A model generated the notes under the pieces. It worked only from the letters and a program-made list of their open reading frames with translations, did no database searches and was not told where the DNA came from. Of a DNA stretch of 64,000 bases, positions 37,512 to 49,476 are shown piece by piece. The stretch is from Strigops habroptila (taxonomy: Eukaryota > Chordata > Aves > Psittaciformes > Psittacidae). A program made the position numbers and the translations under genes. How positions within the stretch are numbered: the first letter of the stretch is position 1; each line of letters starts with the position of its first letter. Where the stretch lies: the NCBI RefSeq assembly GCF_004027225.2, contig NC_044277.2:37187812-37251811 (forward strand), written 5' to 3'.

Positions 37512-39230
37512 CTTTTTTTTCTGATCTGAACCTAACTTTACGAGACTCATTCAGTGAGCCAGGTTCTCACTGTCTACCCTAGCCTGGTTGCAGTAGACAG
37601 GAGAATCGCCTCATGGAAGCCAAACGAGTACTGCTCGTCATATGCTTCTTTCCTAAAGCAAAAGGAAAGAAATTTTACACCTGCAAGCTGTGGCCTTGGG
37701 TACCAACCCAAGTGCCTGGTCTACACTCTCTCCTTGGCTGCAAATTAACCTCATTAAATCATGCAGTAGACTTATATGGTATGGATTAGTACATATGTAG
37801 CTGAATGAATGGCCCAGCACAGATACATGATTCTGTAAGGCAGAATTTTTCATAGGTTTTTTTCCAAGTTGTTATATTTTACCTGTAATGACTACATGAG
37901 AATAACCATCGTGTTGCAAAATTAAGGATGCAAAAGTTGTAAAACACAGTGCTAGCATAATCCTAATTCAGAGCCTTGAATGTAGGTGTTCACCAGACGA
38001 GTGCCTTTGATGTGCAGAAGTGCACTAGATGACTACTGTTGTGGGAATTAACAAGGTTATTGTTTCATTGATTTGTTGCTAAGTCTGATTGTAGTGAGTA
38101 TAACTGATGGTTATATTCATGTGAGGTCCTCACACTGTGTGGCTGACAGCAAGGAAACTGTTTTCTGTGGCAGCCATAACTAAAATGGACCTATCCTAAG
38201 GAGCAAATTCTCTCTGAGAGGTACTATTTTGTTCATAATTTTTTAGCACCCCACATGTTATCACCAGGATTTGATTTTCAGAGACATTGTGTGTTTACAG
38301 TTATAGCTGTAGTCATGTGTTTTGAACATATAAAATGTAAGATAATATGAAAAATGGCACTCTAGAAGTCTTGAGTTCATCCACTATTGGTGGATGCCTA
38401 GGACAATTTTGATCTTATAGTATCCATGCCTCAGATTCTTACTGGTAAATTAAATTTAAAATATCACCTAGTTTGTATTCACATATGGAAACAATGGGAA
38501 CAAATCAGGAAATTTGGAGTTTGCCTGGTGAATTGACTATTAGGATGCTTTGGGCACATCGTGTACTGACAAAGATTAACAAAATGTAAAATAATCACCT
38601 GCTTAGTGCTGCTAAGGACTGTGTAGAACAATAACAAATGATCATATTATTAAAAATTATATCATTCTTCTTAAAAATAACAGTAAACTAAAACTAGCAC
38701 AGGGAGTTTTAATTCTGGGTGTTTCTTAACTCTTCAGAGTTTTAAATTACAACCACAGTATAGTCCATTGGTAGATAGGACTATTTATATATAGTACTCG
38801 AGGACAGTGCATACTTTTAATTCCTAGGCATATCCAGGCTGATCTGCGTGGACAGATAAAATACATGACAGTAATCATTCTGCAGTGCTGGTATATTAAC
38901 ATTAAAAAAATTGCTTTTCTGGGATATTAGTAACTATCCTGCATAGCCATTTATTTGCATTGCATTAGGGTCTGACAGGGCAAGCGACTTAATGCACCTC
39001 AGTGTATCAAAGGTGGTAAACTGAAATCTCAAGGTGGTGGGAACAACTAAGGCATTAGGCACACACAGTCTTCTGCTGATTTTGCTACAGCTGGAGAGCA
39101 AGTAACACCTTAAACCCGAAGATTTATCAGAGTTACGCTATCCCAGCCAGATGTGCAGATTTCTCAGTTGAGAAGATGCTTCTCACCACTGCCATGCATT
39201 ATTCACACTTCCTGTTCATCCAGTCGTTGT

Positions 39231-41480
39231 AGAATCACAGAAAGAAGGAATGAGAAGGGATGTCTGGAGATTACCTAGTCCAACCCCTTGCTCATAGCCT
39301 GATGAACTAGAGCAGGTTACTCAGGACTGTGATCAGTCAGGTTTTGAATGCCTCTGAGGGCAGAGGCTCTACAGCCTCTCTGGGCAACCTGTTCCAGTGC
39401 ACAGAAAAAAAAAATTGTTTTTAATGTTTGAATGGAGTTTCCTGTTTTTCAATATCTGTCTGTTGCCTCTTTGCCTGTCACTGGATATCACTGAGAAGAG
39501 CCTGCTTCCATCTGCTTCACTCCTTCCATCAGGTATTTATATGCATAGATAAGATCCGCCCTTTGTGCTTTCTGTTCTCCAGGCTGAGCAGTCCCAGCTC
39601 TTTCAGCTTCCCCTTGTATGTCAGATGCTTCAATCCCTTCATCATCTTTATAGCTCTTAACCAAACTTGCCCTGGTATGTCCATGTCTCTCATAGTATGT
39701 AGCGTAGATGTTGACCTAGCACTCAAGACATCTCACAAACTCTGAGTAGAGGGGAAATATAACCTCCTTCAGCCTGCTGACAGAGCTCCCCTTACTGCAG
39801 TCCTGGTGGCTGTTGGTCGTCTTTGCTGCAAGGGCACATTTCTGGCTCACGTTCAAATTGTTGTCTATGGTGACCCCACAGTCTGTTTCTGGGAATTTGC
39901 TTTCCAGACAGTTTGCACCAGCTTGTATTGGTACATGGGGTTATTCCTCCCCAGTGCCCAACTTTACCTTTTTGTTGAACATCCTAAGATTCCTGTTTGC
40001 TCTTTTCTCTGGCCTGACAAGCTGTGTTTGAATGGCAGCAAGAAAAAAAGTAATATATCAGCCATTCCTTTCCAATTTTCTATTATCTGCAAACTTGTGG
40101 AGGGGGGTGCACTCTGTCCCATCATCTAAGTAATTTGTGAAGCTATTAAACAGTGTTGGACCCAGCACTAAGCCCTGAAGTACACCTCTGATGAGTGGCC
40201 TCCAGCTGGACTTTGTGCATCTGATCGCAACTCTTTGAGCCTGGCTTAACTGATAGTTTTCAGTACACTTCACTGTCACCTTACCAAGTTTCTATTTCAT
40301 CTGTTTGTCAATAAGGATGTTTATGGCAGACTGTGTTGAAGTGCTTACTAAAGTTGAGATAAACAATATCCACCAATCTCTCCTCGTCCACCAAGCTAGA
40401 CTTCTCACCATAGAAAGCTAGTAAAGTACAATTTCCCCTTCATAAATCCATGCTGACTGCTCTCACTCATGTTCTTTTCCTTGGTGTGTTTGGAAATGGT
40501 TTCCAAGATTGTTTGCTTCATCACCACCCTAGGGATTGAGGTGAGGCTGATTAGCCTGTAGTTCCTCAGATCCTCCTCCTTGCCCTTCTTGAAGATAGGA
40601 ACAACGTTACTTTCTATCAGTCTTCAGGAACTTCTGCTGGTTTCAATGACCTTTCCAAGATTATTGAGTGTGGATTCACAACGTTGTCTAGCTCCCTCAG
40701 CACTCAAGTGTGAATCCCATCAGGGCTCATGGACCAGTTTAGGTTTGTTTAAATGTGCCCTAACCTGGTCTTTCTTCATAGACGATATGCCGCCTTTGCT
40801 CCAGTCTTTTCCACTGGTCTCAAATGCCTGGGATTCCTGGAAGTCAGTCATGCTAGTAGAGACCGAAGCAAAGAAGGCATGTAGTGCCTTAACCTTTTCC
40901 ATGTCCTTTGTCATCAGATATCCTGATTTAGAAGCAGGCCCATGTTTTTCGTAGACTTCCTTTTACTGCTGATGTATTTGTAGAACACTTGTTGCTCTCC
41001 GCTTCCATCTCCAGATTCAACATCAGGAGAGCTTTGACTTACTAATGTCATCCCTGCATGCTCAGAGAGTGTCTCTACAGTCTTCCTGGGTGACCTGACC
41101 CTGCTTCCACTTCTTGTATGCTTCCTTTTTGTGCTTCAATTTTGTCTGAGCTTCCATTACTCCTGCACATGGTGATGAACCATTCTTGAGTTTGAATGAG
41201 GTAATACTTAAAATAAACCAGCTGTCCTAGACCCCTCTTCTCTCCAGCACTGTATCTTATGGGATTTTTCTCAGCAGATCCCCAGCAGTTCAAGTCTGCT
41301 CTTCAGAAGCTGTGGGTGGTAATCCTGTTTTTGCCTTTCTCCCTTCTCTCAAGATCCTGAATTTCACCATCTCATGGTTCCTCCAGCCAAGGCTTACTAC
41401 AGTCACCTTCACATCCATGTTTTCGTCTGAGAGCAGCTGGCCAGTCTGGCTAACACAGGCCTTTTCTGCTGTAGTCCATC
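39231..41480 (-). mobile_element. Long decayed CR1 LINE, antisense (EN C-terminus to 3' end)
   Basis: The longest CR1 in the window, about 2.25 kb. On the minus strand it gives, in order: the endonuclease end (H-E-M-V near 41.37 kb), a linker with H-A-F-F-A-S-V and E-S-Q-A (40720-40914), reverse transcriptase blocks (S-S-W-R-P-L, G-P-T-L-F-N and D-D-G-T-E-C-T in 40058-40279), and the 3' part down to AGAATCACAG at 39231. Several frameshifts and stops break the frame, and in the block corresponding to the catalytic F-A-D-D the second Asp is replaced (F-A-D-N). It is clearly inactive and older than the copies at 10.6 and 25.6 kb. It is inserted against the direction of ASPH. Confidence 0.92.
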
Positions 41481-41836
41481 CTTTTAAACAATAAAAGTGG
41501 CTGTAACCCTTTCCATAGTAAAATAAGTATTCTTCTGATTATAGATAGGAGATTATTATTTTCAGATTGAAATGTTAATACCTTTTAATTTAAACAAAAA
41601 GAAAAATATGGACTTTCACACACACACACCTGGATGCATACACACTCCACAAGACATGCTTTCTATAGCATTGAACATGTTTAGAATATGAGAATGAGTA
41701 ATGGTTGCTAAGACCATAACAAAAGGTGACATTGCACTTTTGGCCCATCAAGGATGAGATGTAATGAAGTCCTGAACTTCTAGCAGTATGATTGTGAAGC
41801 TAAATGTGTTGAAGGCCTGCCTTTCTCTTCTTGCAG

Positions 41837-41970
41837 ATCAAATATTCTATCATGCATCCGGGGACTCATGTCTGGCCCCACACAGGGCCCACCAATTGTC
41901 GGCTAAGGATGCATTTGGGCTTGGTGATACCTAAGGAAGGCTGCAGGATTCGATGTGCCCAAGAGAACAG
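41837..41970 (+). CDS. ASPH: ASPH exon: catalytic core with first iron ligand
   Basis: A 134-base exon after CTTGCAG. It encodes I-K-Y-S-I-M-H-P-G-T-H-V-W-P-H-T-G-P, then T-N-C-R-L-R-M-H-L-G-L-V-I-P-K-E-G-C and I-R-C-A-Q-E-N, ending with AG of an Arg codon before GTGTGG. It corresponds to residues 665-709 of human ASPH. The Fe(II) ligand His679 is the CAC at 41879-41881. Ser668, Arg688 (AGG, 41906-41908) and His690 (41912-41914) are also conserved. The codon at 41960-41962 is Gln where human has Asn706 of an N-E-T sequon, so this glycosylation site is absent. Confidence 0.98.
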
Positions 41971-43596
41971 GTGTGGTTGGGTGTTTGCGGTTCTTTTTTC
42001 CACCTTTCTCAAGGTGGACTGCATGTAATTAAAAAAACAGAAGGGGGGGTGGTATTTTACTGTTCAGGATGTATATTTCCTTAAACTGCCAATTTGCACA
42101 CTAACTCTGATATGAAAGTATAAAAATCAGTTCTCAAACGATGCCAGAAGAATCTTTGGAGACAAAGCTGTTCTTCTCTGCTATGGCATGGAAATAGCAG
42201 TGGGTTTAGTTTAGATTCTCTGTGTTTACTTTTACAATGCCAGTCTAATGGAGTGTCAGCAGAGTTCCTCTATTTTTTTTTTTTTTATTGGGGGGGGCTT
42301 AGATTTCATTGTGGGTACCTCCGTTCTCACCACCATGACAGAGTACTCTTGTATTTCTGGTAGAAGCCTCCTTCCTAGCTGGTATTATTTGTTATAATTC
42401 AGTTAAAAATATTCCAGTTGAAGTTGATTTCAAGATGAAGACATTGATGAAGCGTTTGGCCCAATTAGTTACACAGGTAGCAAATTTCTTTAAAGTGCAT
42501 TTAAAGTAAAGAATTCTTACCTCTTAGGGAAAAATTATGTTGGCTTGAAGACCAGTTCTGTCTCTGTTTGCTTGGCGCAAAAAACAAAATAAGATTCAAC
42601 AGCCTATACATTTACAATCAGGGTATATACTCCCCTGGGAAATATGAGGACGTGAGAAATGATAAAACATTCAACCCTATGCTGGAATGTGTTAACTTTA
42701 GTTACTTTTGGCAAGAGTTGTGCTTTCGGAATCAAAGACAGGATTTTCCCTGAAAGCACTGAAAGTGTATCTACTGCTGGCAATGAAAGGGGTTTTTTTT
42801 ACATCCCTTCCCCCATGAAAGAGGAGGTGGGTGAAGTACTGTGAAAGGGAATGGTGACAGGAGGAAATCCTACCTTAGGCATTTTACATTCATTCCTCCC
42901 CTCCTGGTGGCTCAGAGCCATGGTAAACTAGTGGTTTCAAATACGAGGGCTGATTCAAACATGAAGGTTATTGTAGATCAGACCTTTTCTGGCCTCCTGT
43001 TCCACTGCTGTGTGTATGAGAACACAGAAACAATGAGAATTTTGTGCTTGGTTACCTTTGTGTCATCCAGTATGGGTGCTTAAAGGGCAATGTTACAGTG
43101 CAACTCATCCTTTGATGGACAGGCAACTCAGCTCTGTCTAGTACTGTGTTCTACCCCTGCAGAAGAGTCTTTCTGTAGCTTCTAGGAGCTGTACACCTCA
43201 CTATTATTCAGTACAGCTATAGTGATTTTAGGTTGTTGGGCCATTTTGAAGTCCCAGCACTGTAAAGTGTTGGGTACAATGCACAAAAATGATAGGTAAA
43301 TAGTATCTAGTTCTCAAAATCAAACATCTCTGTAGACAAGGTAATCATGTTTTGAAATGAAAGAATTACAGGCAGAATTACAGCCTTATGCAGAAGCCAG
43401 TCCAAGATCTCACCTGCAACAGGTCACACTAGAGCCCTGCAGGTGATATAGAAACTACTCTCAAAGTGGCTTAGCACCAGGCCAGAAGAATATCATCCCT
43501 ATGGTCCCATTGTGAAGTCTTTCTCACACCATGAAGGCTTCTAGAAAATATTTATTTGCATGCTAATGGTGGGTTTTGTAGTCTATTCAAAAGGTG

Positions 43597-44148
43597 TGTT
43601 GTGGTTTAAGCCCAGCCAGGAACTCAGAACCACGCAGCCATTCAGTCACCCCCTCTTACCCCTTCCTCTGAGTGGGACAGGGAGGAGAATCAAAAGAATG
43701 TAAACTTCCTGAGTTAAGATAAGAACAGTCCAATAACTAAAGTGTAATATAAAACTACTACTACTACTACTAATATAATAATGGTAAGGGAAATAACAAG
43801 GGGAGAGAATATTGAACTAAAAAGGGAAAGGAAAAGAGAAAGAAAAAAAAAAATAAACACAAGTGATGCACAATACAATTGCTCACCACCTGCTGACTGA
43901 TACTCATCCTGACCCGAGCAGTGATCTTGGTCTTCCGGGCATATATACTGGGCATGACGTGCTGTGGCACGGAATACCCCTTTACCTAGTTTGGGTCAGG
44001 TGTCCTGTCTCGGCTTCATCCCGGCTTCCTGTACCCCTTCTCACTGGCAGATAATGAGACTGAAAGTCCTTGATCAGAGTAAGCATAACTCAGCAACAAC
44101 TAAAACATCGGTGTGTTGTCAGCATTGTTCCCAGACTAAAGTCGAGAC
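43597..44148 (-). mobile_element. ERV LTR, antisense, 5'-truncated; same family as 28 kb LTR
   Basis: On the minus strand it matches the LTR at 28026-28589 over most of its length. Shared blocks include the TTTAGTTGTTGCT segment, the GACGTGC/CCCAGTATAT promoter segment (plus-strand GGGCATATATACTGGGCATGACG), GAGCAATTGTA and the TTAAACCACAACA end. The 3' border is TGTTGTGG at 43597 (plus view). The first 55 or so bases of the LTR are missing at the other end and give way to an A/C-rich tract. It contains a TAC/ACT triplet run near 43.75 kb. It is more diverged than the 28 kb copy. No internal viral genes are present. Confidence 0.88.
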
Positions 44149-44318
44149 ACAGCAAGCAAACAAACAACAAAAAAACCCAAAACCAAACAAAAAACCTAAA
44201 GAAAACAAAACCCAGCAACGCCCATCAACAGTAAAAAAGCTGCCGATACAAAATACCCCCAAAATACCGAGACAACAAAAAAACCTCCACACAGACCCAA
44301 AAAAAACCCAAAGTTGGT
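44149..44318. repeat. A/C-rich low-complexity tract
   Basis: About 170 bases made almost only of A and C (CAAACAAACAAC, AAAAACCCAAAACC, AAAACCCAGC and similar) that directly abut the truncated end of the LTR. It is a strand-asymmetric simple sequence, not a clean microsatellite. The open frame through it (43964-44341) is only a consequence of the composition. Confidence 0.85.
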
Positions 44319-44604
44319 TTGATTTTTTTACCACATTATAGCATTACAAATGGTTGATTCCCACTGAGTTGGATAATACCAATGTAACTTTAGTGCATTA
44401 GCAGAGACTCAGAGTCTATAAGGCATAAAATGTTTTTATCAGGTAACTGATATGGTAGCAGAAAAAACACATCGTTATAGCTGAAACCTGCAAAGGGCTC
44501 ATTATCTGGGCCTTCAAGGCTGATGTCTGTGTGCAAGCCAGTGTGAATTTTTTACTATATTATGCTTTACGGTTTATGTAGTCTTGCTTAAAATATCTTT
44601 AGAT

Positions 44605-44626
44605 GATCATTTCAATTGAAATGATC
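44605..44626. repeat. Perfect 22-bp palindrome
   Basis: GATCATTTCAA followed at once by its exact reverse complement TTGAAATGATC, with no spacer. It is a dyad-symmetric site in the last ASPH intron. Confidence 0.95.
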
Positions 44627-45239
44627 CAATTTCTATTTCTACTTCTCTTCAGAACGTTACAGCACAAACCCATAAATTTTGATGGTTAATTTTCACTTCT
44701 GTGGGATTAAAAATACTGAGATTACTTGAGATACTAAATTTCATTTTCACCCTGTTTTTGAAAAAAGCAAATTGTTTTCTCTGTGAGTGAACGCAGTTGA
44801 ATAAGCTAAGCAGTGTATTTCCATGTTTGATGGCAAAACTTTTGTTTCATAGTTCTTAATTCCCTTTAAGGGCATCCATCTTCTTGCACTGCTTCAGCTC
44901 CTAAGGGATCCTGTTAAAAAACTTGATTATGTGGTCATTGTAGGGTGGCTTCATCCAGTCTCAGCAGAGGGGTGTAATGAGAGGCGTGGTTTTGTCCTGC
45001 TGCAATGCAAAATAAATTTGCTTTGCTCATACCGCTGCCTGACTCTACAATAGACAAACCACGTAACACATAATCAGCTGCAGTGTCTAAATACAGTGGG
45101 TAAGATTGAGATCTGAGAGGCAGTGACAAATGACTAGTGCAGCAACTTTTTGACATGTCGGGACATTATCAGTGGTCACTGATGAGTTGCTGATTTTTTG
45201 CAGTATCAACTGCATTTAATCAGGCTCTAAACCTCTTTT

Positions 45240-46052
45240 CAAAACTATGAATCCAGATCTCAGCAGGCTGGAGAAATGTGCCAGCCGAAACTTCATGAAG
45301 TTCTAAAAAGGCAAATGCAAAGCCCTGAAACTGATAACAACAGATCAACCCCTTGCAACAGTACAGGCTGGGTGATGGAAGCAGCTTTGCAGCAAAGGAC
45401 TTGAGGATTCTAGGGGACAAGTCGAACATGAGTCCTAATGTGCTCTTGTCTTGATGAAGGCTAGCTGTGTATGGGGCCGTATTAGTGAGTGCATATGAAG
45501 CAGTTTGAGGGGAGCAATTGTTTTCCCTCTCTTTTACACTCAAGATGCTGCCTCTGGAGTGTTGTGTCCAGTTTGGGGCTCTTCAGTACAAAAAAGAGAG
45601 GGACTCCGGTGGAGGATGGAAAAAGATGATTAGGAAATTTGAGTATGTGACACATGAGGAGAATCTTGGAGAGCTGGTTTGGAGTCTAGAAAAGAGAAAG
45701 CTAAAGAAGAATCTAGTAGTCTTGAGCTACTAGTGGGTGACTGTGCAGAAGACAAAGCCAGGCTTTTCTGAGGTGCCCAGTTATAGGTTCAAAGGTAATG
45801 GACACAAGTGACAGTGAAGAAAATTCCATCTAGATAAAAGGAAAGTTTCACAGTGGAATTGGTGAAACACAGGAAGAGATGGTGGAATGTCTGTCATTGC
45901 AGATATTCAAAAATCCACTAGTCAGGAACCTGAGAGACCTCATCTAACTTCAAAGTTGGATCTAACTTTGCAGTGAGTCTTGCTCTGAGCAGAGGCTTGG
46001 ACCACATGCCCTTCCCAAGGTTTATTCTGACCTAGATTATTCTGTGATTCCA
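45240..46052 (+). mobile_element. Decayed CR1 LINE 3' fragment, sense
   Basis: About 0.8 kb that follows the CR1 3' region in order: CAGGCTGGAGAAATG, CAACAGTACAGGCTGGG, a TGGAGTGTTGTGTCCAGTTTGGGGCT segment, a GGAGAATCTTGGAGAGCTGG segment, and the terminal TTATTCTGTGATTC. Numerous indels break every frame. It is the most diverged of the larger CR1 copies here. Confidence 0.88.
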
Positions 46053-46828
46053 TACTTAATACTACGTAAAATTGACAGAAACACTGATTCTTCCAACAAT
46101 TAATATCTTCCTTCTACACTGCCTCTTGCCATCACTTTTAAATCTGGTAATTTTGTTAATTTTTCAGATGATGGAGGTGCTCAAAACCAAGCCATGTTGA
46201 ATAAATTGTGTGTCCCTTTTTGTGCCTGACAAAGATACAGATCTTGGAAAAGTACCACTGTTAAAACTTGGCTCTTCCATGCTGTAATGAACAATCACCC
46301 AGGGTATTTACACCCTTTCAGTGATCTGCTTTGCTAAGCAGTGCTTCGCAAGCAGAGGGGCTTTAAGTTACATGGTCTCATCCTTCCAGTTTAGCTTTGA
46401 CAGTGTAGTTAACCCAGTGTACGCCACAACATTGCAACCTTCCTCTGAAGAAAAATCTTTATGCTCAGTGCTTTGAACGGATTTATGGGACAAGACTGTT
46501 AAAATCCCTGAAATATTAAGCATGATCAGGGCCTAATTCTGTTGCTCTGATTCGTAGAAAAAGCAGATTGATTTAATGTAATTTGGTTCTAAACCATATA
46601 ATCAGATTACTGGTCATTCTCTCGGTTTCCATCGCTCATTATGTATGTATCTGATTAGAAAAGGAGAAAAGTTGATTACTACACCATTGTTAATACCTGC
46701 TCCCTGCTTATTGGACTCAACTCATTGAAAGTATATAAATAGCAAATACTATAAACGTCTGAATGTGTATGTGGGCATAACTGTGCAGAGTGAGGGGAAA
46801 CAATCCCTCATTAATAAGAAGGTCCATT

Positions 46829-46867
46829 AATGGAGCAGATCAGTCTGCTCCATTATGCAGACTGATC
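46829..46867. repeat. Two overlapping, mutually exclusive hairpins
   Basis: Hairpin 1 pairs AATGGAGCAGA (46829-46839) with TCTGCTCCATT (46844-46854) across a 4-base loop. Hairpin 2 pairs GATCAGTCTGC (46838-46848) with GCAGACTGATC (46857-46867) across an 8-base loop. Each stem is a perfect 11 bp, and they share bases, so only one can form at a time. They lie about 190 bases before the last ASPH acceptor. Confidence 0.95.
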
Positions 46868-47059
46868 TTTCTGTAGTTTATTTTAGTTAAAACCCTGATA
46901 CTTCAGTCTCTATATTAGGTAGCGAAGTCCTGACTGTGCAATATATGCTGTTTAAATCATTCTGGTATGTGAAAGAGCATTCTCAGAGTTGATACATAGT
47001 TTGTCTGCTCCATAACACTTCCAATATTACACCAAAGCATGTTCTTTTTTGTGTTGCAG

Positions 47060-47210
47060 AGCCTGGGAAGAAGGGAAAGTTCTGATTTTTGATGACTCTT
47101 TTGAACATGAAGTATGGCAGGATGCTGAAGATTATCGCCTGATATTCATTGTGGATGTTTGGCACCCTGAGTTAACAGCACAACAGAGACGCACCCTTCC
47201 TGCTATTTAA
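47060..47210 (+). CDS. ASPH: ASPH terminal coding exon: second iron ligand, 2OG arginine, stop
   Basis: Starts after GTTGCAG. The first base completes Arg, then A-W-E-E-G-K-V-L-I-F-D-D-S-F-E-H-E-V-W-Q, a variable D-A-E-D-Y, R-L-I-F-I-V-D-V-W-H-P-E-L and the C-terminus L-P-A-I, then TAA at 47208-47210. It corresponds to residues 710-758 of human ASPH with the same length. The second Fe(II) ligand His725 is CAT at 47106-47108, and the 2-oxoglutarate-binding Arg735 is CGC at 47136-47138. Both are intact, so the encoded enzyme should be active. Met is encoded nowhere in this exon. Confidence 0.98.
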
Positions 47211-49476
47211 GGGGTTCCTTCTGATGTGCAGAGCAGAGAAGCTTTAACCCCCTTGGAGAGGTTATCCTATGCGAATAGGATTAATTTGTCCAGCATACAA
47301 AGAATACAAGTATTGTAAGGGTTAGCAGAGATAAGGACTGCATCCTGCAATCATGAAGGACTTGACTTAAAAAAAGGAAATTAAAAAAGGCAAAAAAAAA
47401 AAGCCATGTTTTGTTTCATACTGGTACAGCACTGATGTAAGTTTGGAAATATGAATCTTGTCAGCCAAAGAGCAATAGGTCTGGATTTTCAAATTACGGA
47501 ATGTGCAGATGTTTTTTGCCATGCCTGTATTATGCATACTAAACCAGTCAGTTATTTGCCCAACCATGTTCAGGCACAATATTTGCAATTCTGTATGTGG
47601 GAAATATTTCCCAGGCTTTTATCTGGGAAGTGACATGTAAGATATTTACAAACATATGCACACAGCCAACTTTGAAAATCAGTATGCAGTTTTAACATTA
47701 GCTGCTTTAGGCCTAGAGCATGTCCCTGTGTTATCAACTGTAGATAATGTGAATGGGTTATATGTGTTTTGTATTTTTTTTCTAAATAATGACTGTATTT
47801 TTCTAGCATAATTACAAACAAATCTTTACTCAACCACTATTTTTTAAAAAGAACAACATATATATAAGTGCATCTCTAGCTATCAGCAGAAGGAAAACAT
47901 TATATGAACAGATTTCATTTTTGTCCAGTGTGGCCTTCTCTTGCCTTCCTGGAAATGCAAACAGAAACTTGCATAACCAGCTGCTTAGTGAAGATTTGTT
48001 CTGCTAAAACAAAATAGTTCTCTTAGTTAGCAGCAACCTTCAGTTTGATAATGTGACTTTGGAAGATACTGAGCAAATGTGACATCTGTAGGTTCAGACC
48101 TTAATCTTCTTTATGTGGTGAACTGCTGCTTCTTCTATCATTAGAAAAGTTTATGTTGTGATATCTGTTTGCTACCCAGCAAGGGTCTGGGACATGTCCT
48201 TCCAGAGGATCCTTCTAGGCTGTCCTTAGGTGTTCATTCAGCAGGAAAAAAAAAATATACATATGAAGAACTCCTTGTGCTTTGGGCAGAAGGACAAGGT
48301 CTGACTTGATTTCCTGCCAGAATGCAGAGCAGACAAAGAGCTTCAGGTTATTAACTTTTATTAACTTCTGCTGCCAGCATCCTACAGAGTGCTAGAATGA
48401 TCCCTTAAATGACCTAATGGTGTTTTCCTTGTCTCGAAGTGTATGACATATTGTTGAAGTAGTCTTATCTCAGTACCGTTTACTGTAGGTTCTGTATTTG
48501 CCATACAGAATTTACACTATGGTAAAAAGGTCTGTTTTCAAGGAAGAAAACTGTTTGGATATTTAAGCAGTTATTTGGTTTTGGGGGGTCTGTACTGTTT
48601 AAATGGGAGATGGAGGGTGCAGCTTCCTGCACTGTTAATTTCTAAAAACACTAATGAGAGACCTGAGGTTGCACAGTTGATGCTTATGATTGGCTGTTAC
48701 CTACTCTCCCACAAAAACAGCTGGGTGTGGATAGGTGTGCTAGCTGCTCAGGCCTTGTCATGAGCAGTGGCAACATTACTGAGGGTTTTGAGAGACAAAC
48801 ACTAAGCAAGGAAACACTGAAGTTACTTAGTCTCCACAGCTTCAGCTTTGTTGCCCAAAAGACACTGAACAGTCATCATATTTGTTAATGCTTAGTGGTT
48901 TTGTACTACAGAGACTACATCATGGTACCTAAGTATCGTGACCACAGAATGCCACATTTGCTGAAGCAAAATACAGATAAGAGCTTTGCATTGCCATAAA
49001 TCGAATGCTTTTCAGATTTTGTATTTTACTAGGTAATTAAATCTTGTAATGCAATGTAACACATGATGATTGCACCATAAATTAGTGTAGCCAGTTTCTG
49101 GAGGTGTGCACTTTAATTTCCTTTTTGAATATTAAACTGAAAAACCCTCTCTGGTCAAAGTCAGTTTTAGACAGCTATGATAATTAAGCTTTAACGTGTT
49201 GTCCGTATCAAAAATAACTCTGAGACTATACACAATATACAAGAAAGTAACAGTTCTCAGTTAATCATAATGAAAACTTAAAATATTTGAAGATATTTGT
49301 GGAGAGCTTTAGGAGAATCATGTGCTAAACTGCAAACAAGGTACTTGTTATTGTGGGGGTAAAATAGTAAAAAAAATAATAAGAAATGAAATCTCCTGGT
49401 AGTTGTGTAGTCACAGGCTGTATCTTTGTAAGGTGATCAAGAAGTACAAATTATAAAATATTTTGTAATTCTCTAA

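Larger units (their letters stand above)
37134..41836 (+). other. ASPH intron, 4.7 kb
   Basis: Nearly half is the long antisense CR1 at 39.23-41.48 kb. A short decayed CR1 3' tail lies near 37.46-37.51 kb. The rest is AT-rich, with nothing recognised, and includes a CA run near 41.62 kb. Confidence 0.6.
41971..47059 (+). other. ASPH intron, 5.1 kb
   Basis: The last intron. It holds a truncated antisense LTR with an A/C-rich tract (43.6-44.3 kb), a perfect 22-bp palindrome (44605-44626), a decayed sense CR1 (45.24-46.05 kb) and overlapping hairpins (46829-46867). Poly-T and G runs lie at about 42.27-42.30 kb. No additional exon recognised. Confidence 0.6.

Noticed and set aside
43964-44341. 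Plus-strand frame of 125 codons rich in Lys/Pro/Gln/Asn
   Set aside because: It runs across the antisense LTR into the A/C-rich tract, where TAA, TAG and TGA are rare because T and G are nearly absent.
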